DNA of 64,000 bases from Anopheles merus (taxonomy: Eukaryota > Arthropoda > Insecta > Diptera > Culicidae), in assembly GCF_017562075.2 (NCBI RefSeq), contig NC_054084.1, positions 45,726,697 to 45,790,696 of the forward strand, given 5' to 3'. Shown here one piece after another: positions 28,221-39,687 of this stretch (position 1 is its first letter; the number at the start of each line of letters is the position of its first letter). Under the pieces are notes generated by a model. It made no database searches, was not told where the DNA came from, and saw only the letters and a list, made by a program, of their open reading frames with translations. The position numbers were made by a program, and so were the translations under genes.

Positions 28221-29507
28221 TATTGGGAAGATGACGTACTATGTTGTGAGGAAGCCAACGAGAGTATTGTGTTAAAATGTTTAAATGTACGACGAGCTAA
28301 ACTAGTGATTTAATTTTAATTAAATGCTTTGGCTTAAAGCCTTATATCATCTTTTCTTTTCAACAGTAGACAGATCCTAGGAAAATCCTAAAAATGAGTA
28401 TTATTACATATTTTTAAAAATAAATATTTTTTTAATTTAATTATATGTATATGTACTATTCACATAAAAACTTGTCAACTAAATGATGCAAAAGAAAGAT
28501 AAACAAAAGCCTGAAAGCGACAGCCACATTCTCCACTTGTTCTTCCTAAACCCACTCTACTACTGCGTTAAAGCACACGTTGGTGATGCAAAATTATTTC
28601 AGCTATTGTCCCGTCTTCCAACCTCCTTTGCTATTCTGCACTCCTCCAAATGAGTTTCTTCTAGTGGAGCAGAAGCAACAAAAAAATTAACGTCCTTTTA
28701 ATATGGCCATTTCTCTGGGCTTATTACTTTATGCAAATGAAACAGATGTGCACTTCATGAACTGCTAGCTTACTAGGCACTTGCAGTGGCCACGACAGTG
28801 GTTACGCTTGCCAACCGTTTTCTACTCTGTTAAGGTTTTTATGTTGTCCTTCTTCGGTTTTTTTGTACTCTTTTATTGTGAACGACTACGACGGTGGGTC
28901 CATTCAACACGAAACGACCGAAACATCGGTCGTCTCGGGAGTTGAAACTTGAAGCCGTTGCAGGAAGTAAAAATTTGCTGCTATACTTTACTGCCCTGTG
29001 TACTACCATCGCTTCCTACGAAAAACAACCAGTGAAAGGGGGGATCGTTGAAGTGGTCTATAGTATAACTTTGCAAAATTCTACGTACAATCGCAAGAAC
29101 GTTGGTTGTGTTTGAAAATTGTTAAATATATGTAAAAAAATATATTGTTTTTTTAGTTTTGATTAGCTTTAAAATTACAAAACATACTGTTTAATATTTC
29201 TTTTCACTTTCTACCACTTTGTACCCGAAAACATAGATTTTACATTGTAGAGTTAAATGGCAAATTTAAGCTCAATTAATTCCCCGAGTCAGTGCTTTGC
29301 CGTGTGACATTGCACACGCCCTGTACGAGTGCACGCGCTGGCACGGTGGCCGAACACTTGCATTCGCCTGCTCTAGTGTTAATAGGGCTTCCCCAAGTGC
29401 TTTATTTTACCTCGCGCGCCATTAGACATTCGTCAACGTCAACTGGGGCTGTTGTTTCCTCCCCGTGTGTCGCTGATTTTTGTGCCTCAACCGCCCCTAT
29501 TTGCTAC

Positions 29508-29529
29508 TGCTGCTGCTGCTGCTGCTGCT
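29508..29529. repeat. (CTG)n trinucleotide repeat
   Basis: About seven CTG/TGC units. Confidence 0.9.
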
Positions 29530-29577
29530 AGCAAATCAACCAAGAACTTCACCGCAGGGCCATAGGACCGTAGTCAC

Positions 29578-29602
29578 CGTCGTCGTCGTCGTCGTCGTCG
29601 TC
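29578..29602. repeat. (CGT)n trinucleotide repeat
   Basis: About eight GTC/CGT units, 50 bp downstream of the CTG repeat. Confidence 0.9.
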
Positions 29603-30912
29603 AACTTCACACTGGTCCGCCCCGGAATCTTTGTGCGGTGCCACGCGCATCGACACAAAGTGTAAATAAGAACGAGAATAATTGCCCCTGGGGGCAGCTG
29701 TATCGCACCCAGAACTCGTCCTACTACACCGTGCACCAGTGAGTGTGCGAGTACCTTATTCCGCGGTGCCGGCTTCCTGTGGTTCGTGTTATTGTTCGGA
29801 CGGAAAATTCAATTTCACCAGAACACTGCTCCATCACACCCCCTCTCCTGGTCGGGAACACCGGCCCCAGATTCGGCCCCGGATGTAAAGCGTCTAACAG
29901 ATGCGTTCCGTCTGGTTTAACATGCCGTTCCGGATGCTTCCCGTGCCGTTCCGAGCCATTCCAAATCCTTATCGAGCAGCCGGCAGTGGTCGATGGTTTT
30001 GGCCAGACGCGCGCTCGCTGGCACCACTTTGTAGCTACAATGTAATGGCTGTTTTCCGGCGTTGCCACTCGAAACCCTTCCTCATTGAGCGAACGAGTGA
30101 AGGAATTGGCACCAGCTTGTACCATCAGAATGCAGTTGGACCCACCTTTGCGCCCTTTCGTTCTTACCATCCTCATGCAAAGGATATCATAGATCTTCCA
30201 GGAACTTCCAGGAACTCACAAAGCTCCACACGGAAGTCGGTGTGTAAAAACGATCCTCGAAGATAAAGTATTATGAAAAGGTTTGATTGTCTGCAAGCTC
30301 TCTTCATTTCAAAACGATGCTTAATATGCAAAGACATTTTTACTTTTCATACAAATAGAATTCCACGGTATTCTGCGCATCTAATTTGGTATAACAAAAA
30401 TGCTTGTATACTAATTGTTATTGTTTTTATTATTTAAGATTTTTGTGTTAGATTGTACAACGAAAATCGAATCTAGGAAAGACGTATCCAATACATAATT
30501 TATTATTATTTCGCTGTTCTTTCAAGATAAAGTTATCTCAGATAGGATGTATCAGAACTAGAGTTGTCCCTAAAGTACTACAACTATACGATTCATTCAA
30601 TTGATCCTACGACCTACGTTCATCTAATCAACGTTCATCGATTCTTTATAAATAATAATATACTGAGTTGGTCATCAAAATAACTTCGGATCAAAATCGG
30701 AACTAACAGGTTCACAGAACACACAGGAGAAGCTTATGTCCTGAGGCATAACATAAATGACTTTTTTTACTTTATTTTAAGAACACAAATAGCATTACAA
30801 CAGAGTCAAATTGTATTGATCGTTCGTAAAAAATCTTTGAAAAAATTAATTCAAATTCTCAGTTATTGTTATTTTAAGACGCAATGAAAAGGGATTATGT
30901 TTGGCAAAACAC

Positions 30913-31130
30913 CTTCTTTTCTTCTTCTTTGGACTAACAATCGTTGTCGGTCAAGGCCTGCCTGTACCACTAATGGGCTTGGCTTACAGTTACTATTTTT
31001 TGTTATTCGAAAAAAACGAGCCCCCTCCTACGAGGCCGGACAAGTTCAATTCCTATTCAGATTGAACCCCTGTATCAAGAATTGATTATCCGGAAAAGGA
31101 TGTTGAATAATGAGTCTAGTTGGCCGGCAG
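30913..31130 (-). mobile_element. Divergent SINE copy (SINE200-like)
   Basis: The left end reads CTTCTTCTTTGGACTAACAA, then TCGGTCAAGGCCTGCC and GTACCACTAATGGGCTTGGC. This matches, with substitutions, the left end of the better preserved SINE at 31,899-32,101, which has TTCTTTGGCTCAACAACC, GGTCAAGGTCTGCC and TGTGGGGTTGGC. The right part is degraded but keeps a TTGAACCCC-like B-box core (reverse orientation) near 31,060. Orientation is minus, with the TTC/GAA tail at the left. No target duplication recognised; the right end is uncertain. Confidence 0.6.
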
Positions 31131-31514
31131 GACCTCATAGGTCGTCACACCAAAAAGAAAAGAGATTCACTCTGTCTTAGCACTATTCTAAGGAACCAGT
31201 CAGCTACATAATACCTGTTTCTTGGACTCTTAGCTATAGATATCGTTTATGTAGAATTGTTGTCTTTGTGATCTGTGTTCATTGTTACCAAGCAAGACTA
31301 TTTAGAAAGCAGAACTTCCGATTAAGTTTACCGTAGACCATTTTTAAATTTATAGGTTACATTCTGTCATCTATGTTCAGTATTCAGTTTATTACGAATT
31401 TTCAGTCTCACGAATTAACATTTTTTTTAAAAATACCTATATTCTTAGTATGGTAATATTCTTGCCATCATTGTATGTCTAAATATGCTGCGAGATTTGA
31501 AATTCAGAAACAAA

Positions 31515-32165
31515 CTAAACTACGAGTAAGTATTGAACTGAAATGTAACTAAAGAAAAATGAAAGAAAAAATTTCAATTCACTACGCGATCTTAAATAAC
31601 TAGACGGTGCGTAAAGCCTTATTTGAGCGAGGAGAGTAGGTAAAGTAACATCAATATGACTGTCTAGTATGTGACCTATGAAATTAACTCGACCTTGAGT
31701 GCCCCTGTCTGTAAGAGATTCAAGCCCTAGAATAATGCAGCGCGTTACGTATTTTGGCATGGGGAATCGTCTTTGGACTTTTTCAAATCTTAATATACAA
31801 CCAACACTGACTGGGTCAACGACTGACCAGGCGTATTCCAGCGTGAAGCGGACTAATCAGTTATAAAGCACTTTCAGACATACTGGATTGCAGAAATCTC
31901 TTCTTCTTCTTTGGCTCAACAACCGATGCCGGTCAAGGTCTGCCAACACACTTGTGGGGTTGGCTTTCAGTGACTTATTGATTTCCCCCCATAGCAGGAT
32001 AGTCAGTCCTACGTATGGCGGCACGGTCTATTTGGGGCTTGAACCCATGACGGGCATGTTGTTAAGTCGTACGAGTTGACGACTGTACCATGAGACCGGC
32101 TTTGCAGAAATCACTGGTTCTAATCCGTGCATCGTGTTTTAAAGATCATACCTACTTTTAAAATG
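31515..32165 (-). mobile_element. Non-LTR retrotransposon relic (CR1/Jockey-like RT end), split by a SINE
   Basis: Read on the minus strand, one frame gives NPVCLKVLYN, then after a stop LVRFTLEYAWSVVDPVSVG, then RFEKVQRRF and LGLESLTDRG, and later a leucine-rich stretch ending near LRSRSEL. This order matches the C-terminal end of CR1/Jockey-type reverse transcriptases (LVR..LEYA..VW, ..R.E.VQ.RF, L..L..RR). The reading continues upstream across the SINE at 31,899-32,101 with a segment like LGMIFKT at about 32,150. Stops and frame changes show it is dead. It differs in orientation and sequence from the relic at 27.4 kb. Confidence 0.75.
31899..32101 (-). mobile_element. SINE (SINE200-like) with 11-bp target-site duplication
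   Basis: A 203-bp insert flanked by perfect direct repeats TTGCAGAAATC at 31,888-31,898 and 32,102-32,112. Read on the minus strand it starts GCCGGTCTCATGGTACAGTC (tRNA A-box-like region), carries ATGGGTTCAAGCCCC (a near-perfect B box) and ends with a GAAGAAGAAGA tail. This is the structure of a pol III-transcribed, LINE-mobilised tRNA-derived SINE. The sequence fits my memory of Anopheles SINE200, which was not searched. It landed in the older non-LTR relic and is therefore younger than it. Confidence 0.85.
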
Positions 32166-33076
32166 AAACTAATTTATGCATAATTGCATTAAAACACTGC
32201 AGATACCACACCAGTCGATTTGACTGATGGAGTACATTATTGAGCTGTTACCTGTAAAAAAAATCAAGGATTTTTCTTTTATGGGGACACTTTTATCGTA
32301 TCCAATCAAAACGGCTGATTTTCAAAAAGATCAAAAGCAAAAAGGGTTAAATAAGCATAACCTTCGCTCAGTCACTTTTCAAAAACAAGAGTGAATGTTG
32401 TATGCAAAACTTCTTGGTTTTATTATGTATTAAGTTTTTCAGATAATTTACCTATTATCGTAGAACGATGGATGTTTTTTATCTGATTTTATCATATGCT
32501 TTGGTATTGATATTTTCAAGTAATGAGATGGCTACAATAAAATGATAAATCTCAGGGATGTTAAAATTTACTCTTCTTTCATATTCAAATATCACTTAAA
32601 ATTACGTAACATTTAACACCCAAAAATAGACGGTCGTTCTAGTGTCAAAGCTCTACAAAAACTCTCCCTGTCTACCAGCCAGCGCAATGATTATTTAGTA
32701 AGTGTACAAGCAGTGAGACTTATCTGGAACCTACTGATTGGATCAAAAAATGCACTAATACTATGAAAAACTGATAACACTCCCAGCTTTTGGAAGCTGA
32801 TTATTACCCACTTACACCAATGCAATGTCGCACGCACATGGTGCTAGGAAGCGATAATACCTAACGCAGCAAAAGTTTGTTGTTAGTCAAACGCTAGATT
32901 TTGTTCAGTCCATTTGGTTTCTGCGTGGAATCTCTATCACTGCTTACTGCGTGTGTGTGTGTTCCTGATCACTGTGAATCATCTAATACAGGCCGATGGG
33001 AAATAAAATGTAAATACAAAACAAAGTAACCAGTTTGCTACGGCCTGCGTGTGGTTTCAACAGTTACAGCTACATC
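32166..33076 (+). other. Upstream region of the CDC50-like gene
   Basis: AT-rich up to about 32.6 kb, then mixed. No TATA box with a well-placed initiator was found, so the start of transcription cannot be placed. A short GT run lies near 32,950. The open frame of the CDC50-like gene extends upstream from a TTG at 33,035, but this is not a plausible eukaryotic start. Confidence 0.5.
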
Positions 33077-34126
33077 ATGTCCAATCGTGGCGGTGATAGT
33101 CACCTCATAATGCCGACAAAATCGCGCAGACCAACCGAAAGTGCATTCTATCAGCAGAACCTAGCCGTTTGGACACCGAACATAACAGCCAAAACGCTCC
33201 GGCCCGTACTAGTGACCGGTGGGATTGTTTTCCTGGCGATCGGGGCCGGTTTACAGCATGTGGCTTCCAATACACCGGAATTCACCCTCAAATACACCCA
33301 CTGTCCGGCGTATGGTAATGCGTCGGGTAGGAGTTGCGCCGAAATCATCAACATAAACCCAGGTGCCGTATGCAAATGTGTTGTTAATTTTACCCTCGAT
33401 CAGTACTTTCCCCGAGATGTTTACTTCTATTACGCCCTGGAGAACTTCCACCAAAACCACCGGCAGTTTGTAATATCCCGTGACGATGGTCAGTTGCGGG
33501 GTGATGTGTTAAAAGCTCCCTCTCCAAGATGCCACCCTTTGGACTATGTGCGACGCGACAACCGAACGCTGCCCGTGGCGCCATGTGGGCTAATCGCCAA
33601 TGCTATCTTCAACGACACGTTTGACCTGTACCAGCGTTCTCCGGACCGGCGTGTGCCCCTCGTCGGCGGCGGGTCTGTCTGGGACCACGAACGGGAACTA
33701 AAGTTTCGCAATCCACCCGGTGACCTTCGGGAAGCGCTGCAAAACATTTCCCGACCTCCCGCCTGGTCCCGTGAGCTATGGGAACTTGATCCGGCCAACC
33801 CCGACAACAATGGTTTTCAAAATGAGGATCTAATCAATTGGATGCGCTCCGCCGCGTTGCCCAATTTCCGCAAGCGTCATCGGCGTGTGGACCATTCCGT
33901 TGCTCCCTTCCAGGCCGGTTTGCCGGACGGGCACTATACACTGCACATCCGTTACACCTACCCAGTGGCTTCATTCGGCGGACGGAAGGCAGTCGCTCTT
34001 ATCTCACCATCGTGGATGGGTGCGCGAAATCCCTTCACCGGCTACCTGTTTCTTGGTGTTGGAACATTGCAACTGATGCTAGGTTGTATACTATTCGCTG
34101 TTCACTTTTTCTTTACGAAAAATTAA
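33077..34126 (+). CDS. CDC50/TMEM30 family protein, P4-ATPase flippase subunit (intronless)
   Basis: The encoded 349-aa protein belongs to the CDC50/LEM3 family, beta subunits that fold P4-ATPase lipid flippases, take them out of the ER and help them move phospholipids to the cytosolic leaflet. Seen: cytosolic N-terminus with SAFYQQNLAVW (residues 22-32), membrane helix 1 at about 44-62, a large ectodomain with cysteines 76, 87, 99, 101, 152 and 170, the family motif PCGLIANAIFND (169-180), NGFQNEDLINWMRSAALP (245-262), a C-terminal helix at about 322-346 and a short tail. Putative N-glycosylation sites are N81, N104, N162, N179 and N223. Length fits the family (about 320-370). I chose ATG 33,077 (A at -3); the frame runs on upstream only to a TTG. 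The coding region has no intron, so it may be a retrocopy, perhaps with tissue-restricted expression (inference). A poly(A) signal follows 167 bp downstream. Confidence 0.93.
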   Translation: MSNRGGDSHLIMPTKSRRPTESAFYQQNLAVWTPNITAKTLRPVLVTGGIVFLAIGAGLQHVASNTPEFTLKYTHCPAYGNASGRSCAEIININPGAVCKCVVNFTLDQYFPRDVYFYYALENFHQNHRQFVISRDDGQLRGDVLKAPSPRCHPLDYVRRDNRTLPVAPCGLIANAIFNDTFDLYQRSPDRRVPLVGGGSVWDHERELKFRNPPGDLREALQNISRPPAWSRELWELDPANPDNNGFQNEDLINWMRSAALPNFRKRHRRVDHSVAPFQAGLPDGHYTLHIRYTYPVASFGGRKAVALISPSWMGARNPFTGYLFLGVGTLQLMLGCILFAVHFFFTKN

Positions 34127-34292
34127 ATCATTTTCCAAAGTGGCAACTGATTATGCAGTGACATGTAGTTGTTTTTGTAGCGTATAGAGTAGATGTGTTA
34201 AATGGTTAAATTTGTTAAATGGTTAAAAAAAATTATCAATTCATCACACTTATTAGTAATTATATTTCTTGAGACACGTGAATTTAGTGAGA

Positions 34293-34298
34293 AATAAA
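34293..34298 (+). terminator. Poly(A) signal AATAAA of the CDC50-like gene
   Basis: A canonical AATAAA in AT-rich DNA, 167 bp after the stop codon of the CDC50-like gene. Other weaker signals lie further on, so the cleavage site is not fixed. Confidence 0.55.
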
Positions 34299-37200
34299 TA
34301 TTCAGCTAACTTTTTTATCATACAATTTATACTACGTTAGTAAATTCCTTCTGCTGATTCTAGCAAACTTTTGTTTAAATATTTACTAATTTACTAAACA
34401 AAATTTTAGTACTATGTTTCGATTGATTGAATTTGAAACATTTTATTCAATTGCTAATACCATTATTATACTGTAGTATATTTTTTGTTTTTAATTGTAT
34501 TCAGTATAACAATAAAAAACCCCTTATTTTTGGCGATATATTTTCTAGTAAATCTCACGTCAGAACATAACATAGCTTATGGATGCTATTTATCATTTTA
34601 TAATCTTTTCAACCGTTTAACTTGAGATCCATAACATGAAATAACAAATGTTATAAAACTAAACATCTTAGGATATTAATCTCAATAATAAACATATCGC
34701 TTACTCATGGTATTGCTCATGGAAGATGTAAGAGCACACTGATAAAATAATGTTTACAGAACTCCAAATTCTCAACCAGTGGGTGGGAAATTAAAAATTA
34801 AACAATATGTTTATGTTTAGATGACAAACGGTCGAAACAATATTTCTAACGGTATTTAATGAAATTCAAACTTTCTCATATGAGCAATCCTAATACAAAT
34901 GGCAACACTGTTTAGAGCGCGCGCTTTTGCTTTTTTAGATCGATTTCACACTGAAGTCGTGTCTACACGACAACCATTTGTGATGTCAACTTTGCTCGCA
35001 AACCCTACAATGGTCTATACATTCATAAGGCTTTTCAATTTTATTATTTTTGGAAATTGTATCCTCTATTAATTCTGGTTTATCATATCTTTAGACGATA
35101 ATTTTCTCATATCTTTAGACGATAACTATTATTCAATTCAATATTATTAATATTATTAGTTTCCCTCCAATTAATATTATTAGATTGGAGCCAATAATCT
35201 ATAAACCAAACTTTTAATAGCATGTTTCAGATTTAGATTATTTCAATTTAAATATAATGATTTTCTACAATTATACATATTTTTTATTTCTTTAAAACAC
35301 TAGAGTCTTTTAAATAATTCCAATTTAATATTTTCAAGCGAACCACAAAATGATTTATGGGCTCTTACACCATCCCTTTCCTTCACAAGCTTTTGCACCA
35401 GTTTGTACCAGCCGCCAATGGACGTTTTGTACGACTCGCAACCGATTGGTCTTGTTCGTTCGCGTGCGCCCCTGGTAGAATTTGTGTCCGAATCCTGTCT
35501 GTGCTGAGCGAATTCGGAACGGATCCGGTTGGTTTTTGTGCCCTTTTGTGACACAATTTGAACCCGCCGTTGCGAGTTCGAAATGAACGCTGCTTCAAAA
35601 ACAGAAAAGATGTGATAGGAGATAGAATCAGAGTAGAAAGATAAAATTACTTAAATTCACAATCACAGGTTCAGCTGAATTATGAAGATGTGCAAACAAC
35701 ATTTTTTGCCCAAAAAGAATCACGCATTTGCCGCAAAATGGTTTGGCACGCAAATGGTAAAATGGTCCCACGCAAACACGGAATCGCGCCATGTGCTGCG
35801 CTGACAACACGAGGAGAACCGATCACGCCCACCGAGCCGGCGTAAACGCCATCGAGAGCGGCCGCCGTTGGTGCTGCGCTCCGCATACAATTCGTCCCAT
35901 TGTCCCGATTTTGACGGCCTCTGAAGCAATCCTGTCGAATGGCATCCGACCGCGACCGGCAAATGGCGTGCCCATTTCTCGACCAGTTCGCTCCACTCGG
36001 ACCAGATGTCGAAATTGGAACACCGATTGCGGTTGCCAGCGGCGACCATATGCGGCTGATTTGCTGAACGTCCGGGGCTGCCAAAGCGCGCGCACCGAAG
36101 ACACCAATCGCGTGCCTCCTAGCGACCCTGCCTGCCTGACCGATAATCGAAACCATTTTCCGACTACGTGGATCGCCATCATCGAAATAGAGAGAGAACT
36201 CGATTCGACCCTGGCGGGCTAGGTTCGGCCGTCGGTTCGCCTAGCTCCGTTTCCTGGGCACCTGATGGAAATGCAAAAAAAGTGTTGCCATTATTGAAAC
36301 CGACTCGCGCGCCCAATCCGGAAAACGCTTGAAAGCGCCTCTCCCCTGCGCGCTTACCAGGCGCTACCCGGCGCTGCCAGCTGTGTGTTTGTGTGTGTGT
36401 TCCCGCCTCGCTCAGTCGATCTATCAAACGACGTTGCCATGGATCGCTTCGTCTCTTTCTTTGCTTCGTCTCTGCGACTATGGGCAACAATCGGACCATT
36501 TTGGTCGAACCGCACAAAGCAACATAAACCGTGTGTTTGGCACATTAGCCGCGAAAAAGCATGTTTGAAATTTATTCACATCCAGCAAAATATTTATTCG
36601 AAGAAGAAATACGTTTCACTCCCCAAATATGTCCCTTGTGCCGTCGAGTTAACCACTATCTTGTCCACCTGCCCGCGGCACTCGCTCAATGTGCACAACG
36701 AACTTCCCCTGCGCTGCAGCAAAGCGCCTCCTGGCGCATGCGAAGCTGGTAGCGATAAAAAGAATCCGATCCAAAAAGGCACACAATCCGACGTCGCTGT
36801 TTGTTTGCCCCGCTGTCAGTGGTGGCACGAAGCCGCTGTCAGTGTCACTGCGACCTTCGTCGCGTCTGCGCCCTTGGTGGCAAAGGAAAAGTTTTGAAAG
36901 TACCACGCAATCACAATTGCGGAACTCCCGCACACCGACTCAATAGCGCCGCCGCCGTCGTCGTCGCGTCGTGTCACCTTTGCGTGTGTTTGGCGGCACA
37001 ATTTTCCGCGAGAGAGACAACAACAGCAGCAGCACGCTCGCTCTCTACCAGGCGCATGCGGCCTCGACCGTCGTGCGAGGGCTCTCCCTGCCGCTCGGGA
37101 TGCTCTCCTGGTCGAGCGCGAAATTGAAATTGATCACTCCAGAATCGACCGCGCGCACACGCACGACGCACGACCACTGCGGAAACGCTTTCTTCGCCGA

Positions 37201-38402
37201 GCCAGCTAGACTAACCGCCGGCCTGCCGCGGTGGCTGCGCTCCTGGCCATAAAAGGAACCTAGAACGGCACAGTCTCGGTGCGCGAAACTGCGAAACTCT
37301 CTTCTCGGGCCCCCAGGGTCGGGGTGAACTGGCGAAGCGCCCGGTTGCCAGCAGCGCGTGGCAGGACGCGTTCGAGGGCAATCTTTTACGGTTTACGCGG
37401 TTCCGTTGTAGTTGTAGCGTGAAAGTTAGAGGTTAAAGAATCAACAAAAATCAGCTTTTTTAAATAGCGATCGGAAGTAACCGAATAATGGCCATAACAC
37501 AAACAAAACGTGCGCACACGACCCCCGAACAGACTCATCGCAACATCGTTTGGCCGCACTGCCATCACCAGCGCCCATGAAGCAATCGCCGCAGCCTGCC
37601 TTGTCAGTTAGCTCCGTGCAGTCGGAAATGGATGGAAAAATGGCGCGAAAACGGCTGCTCGCCCGCGGCCTACCTGCTAAATCGCTGACAGCCGCATACT
37701 TTTTCTGCCCGAATCCTGCCTGCGTTGTACGAGTGTGATGCGACGATGCCGCGCAACCACGTGTGCTGGCCGAGAGAGCTGCGTCATGGCAAAATTACGG
37801 CAACACCGCACGGCGGCCCGAGAAGGCCCCCGCGGGTGCGCACCTCTGCCCGGCATGAGCGCCCGGTCGTTGGGGACTCGTTGTTGATGGCGTAACATTT
37901 TCGCTCTTTCTCTACACACTACGTCACGTCGGGCGGCATCGATCGCGTCGGACCGTTCGACTACGCGCGCAAAATCGTGGGGCGCATGGAGCACTGCCTA
38001 ATGGAAAAACGCAGCTCCTCCTCTGCATGCTGTTCAGCTTTAACGAGGTGAAGGGAAATTGATTTCATTTGCTCAAATTCGCCATTTTCCACGGGGCATG
38101 ATTTTTCAAACGCTTTTTTATTTACAGCGGGTTACACAAAGCGATAAGAATAGCGTCACCATTGGCAGATTACTCCATTTTACATCGTTACACCGACGCT
38201 ATCCAGGTTGAGCACACCGGGCGATAAGATAACAAAAGCTGACTGACTGACCTGTTGTACTCGATATAACAGAAAGAAAGACTGCGGTGCGACAAATCTT
38301 GCATAAAATCTCCCACTCACTCAAACACACCAACAGCAGCTGCACTGGAGAGAAAAGCACATAATTTGCATCATAAAGCACAACTTAACCATAGGCAAGA
38401 TG
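34299..38402. other. Intergenic region with a CpG-rich island
   Basis: 34.3-35.3 kb is AT-rich and empty. 35.35-38.05 kb is strikingly CpG-rich for this window, with overlapping ORFs on both strands (up to 170 codons, for instance 36,385-36,897 on + and 35,680-36,156 on -). None shows a family motif, and none joins to another by in-phase splicing that I could find. This looks like a promoter or enhancer island, or the first noncoding exon of a gene I cannot trace. A possible core promoter at 37,249 is listed separately. Confidence 0.5.
37249..37275 (+). promoter_or_regulatory. Possible TATA-type core promoter
   Basis: ATAAAAGG at 37,249-37,256 is followed by an initiator-like GCACAGTC with its A at 37,272, inside the CpG-rich island. 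The spacing (about 22-24 bp) is shorter than the usual 30-31. No gene downstream on this strand is recognised; the first ATG at 37,486 opens only a 30-codon frame. It may be a chance match. Confidence 0.3.
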
Positions 38403-38408
38403 TTTATT
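38403..38408 (-). terminator. Poly(A) signal of the HAD phosphatase gene
   Basis: AATAAA on the minus strand (TTTATT on plus), about 147 bp after the phosphatase stop codon. Confidence 0.5.
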
Positions 38409-38554
38409 CAGGAGCAATTTCCCCATTATTTACATTCCCTTGCGCAGTTGCCGACCCCAGCCCTAGCCCTAGCTTCATCCATTGTCCCGTCGACCCATGG
38501 AATGCGTTAAAAATGACAAATAAATATAACAGACAAGGAAATCAACGCTTTTGA

Positions 38555-39687
38555 CTAAAGACCACATTTGGTGACATTGCGTGCCTTGTACGCAACGACA
38601 TCCCGCACAATTTGCTCCATTTCGGCGAAGGAATCGATGTAGTAGTCGGGAAGCTCGTCCGGTTTGTCGGCAAGCTTCTGCAGGTCGTCCTCCTTGTAGT
38701 TTCCGGTACCAACCAGCAGCGTTTGGTAGTTGGAAGTGTGTCCGAACTTGACATCCATTTCGGGCTGATCGCCCACAAACAGTACCCGGCGGGAATCTTC
38801 CACCGAGTACATCTGTTTCAGCATCTTGCTCATGGGCAGGCCCGGTTTGCCTAGTACGATGGGTTTCCTGTCCGCCACATTTTGCAGTATCTCCACGTAA
38901 CATCCCGGTCCGATGTAGCGCGTCCGCGGACCAACGGGCAACACCTTGTCCATTGCTCCAGCGATGAACAGGGCGTCATGCCGCAGATACATCTGTGCCC
39001 GCAGCAGCTTAATATTGTTCATGTTGTAATCAAAGTCCACTATTACTGCTTTTACCGGCTGTCCATCGTTCACTACGGCTGCCACTTCTCGTATCGATTC
39101 GTTTACTGGTTCGTTTGGCTACGCGCCGGCGAACGTAAACACATGTGAGTCATGGCAAAAACAAAAAAAAAAAACAAACGTCAACTAAAAGCAATGTTTG
39201 CACCCATCGGTGACTTACCCCATCCAGTATCTGGAAGCCGGCTTCACGCAAGCAGGCCTTGAAATTGCTGCTACCAATCACATAGCACAGCCCGTCAAAG
39301 TTTCTCTGTCGGAGATAGTGAATGACGATTTTTGCCGGGTGTATGATGTCTTCTTCATCGATTGTGTAGTCCGTCAGCTTGTCCAGTTTGCCGCGATAAT
39401 CCGCCATCGTGCGGACGCTGTTGTTCGAAACATAAATCACCCGTTTGCCATTGTTTCGCAATGCACGGATTGTTAATTCGACACCAGCGAACGGTTCCCC
39501 GAGCATCCACAAGACGCCTGCAATGTCGTCATTTAAGGGTTAAGCAAAGAAGAACTACACTCTTGCCAAACAGATGCTACTCACCATCACAGTCCGTCTG
39601 GACCATGTCGAAGGAATCGAAGAAGCGTTCCTTTTCTTCAATCGGAAGTTTCAACAGATTCTTAGTCATTTTTGGTGTCGACTCCAT
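38555..39687 (-). CDS. HAD-superfamily phosphatase, PGP/chronophin (p-nitrophenylphosphatase) type
   Basis: Three exons on the minus strand: 39,687-39,585, 39,517-39,219 and 39,118-38,555, giving 321 aa. Donors are GTGAGT and GTAAGT; introns are 67 and 100 bp. Members dephosphorylate phosphoglycolate and related side products, or pyridoxal phosphate, in the cytosol. Seen: motif I DCDGVLW with nucleophile D32 and acid/base D34; motif II VSNNS (Ser65); a cap-domain region with VDFDYNMNN (161-169); motif III GKPG (Lys225); motif IV GDQPEMD (D251, D256). In typical family members motif IV reads more like GDRLDTD, so the middle differs while the acidic residues remain. Length is normal. ATG 39,687 is the most upstream in-frame start with good context (G at -3, G at +4); a second Met follows at residue 7. 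The splice joins restore the family sequence exactly. Exact substrate is not decidable because insects have several paralogs. Confidence 0.93.

Larger units (their letters stand above)
28221..30912. other. Noncoding region, no supported gene
   Basis: No gene recognised. It is AT-rich to about 29.2 kb and GC-richer at 29.3-30.2 kb, where overlapping ORFs of up to 150 codons occur on both strands without domain motifs. Two triplet repeats lie in the GC-rich part and are listed separately. Confidence 0.6.

Noticed and set aside
33035..33076. N-terminal extension of the CDC50-like protein
   Set aside because: It begins at TTG, not a likely start in an animal nuclear gene; the ATG at 33,077 has good context.
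36385..36897. 170-codon plus-strand frame in the CpG-rich island
   Set aside because: No domain, amino acid mix typical of random GC-rich DNA, and competing frames of similar length on the other strand.
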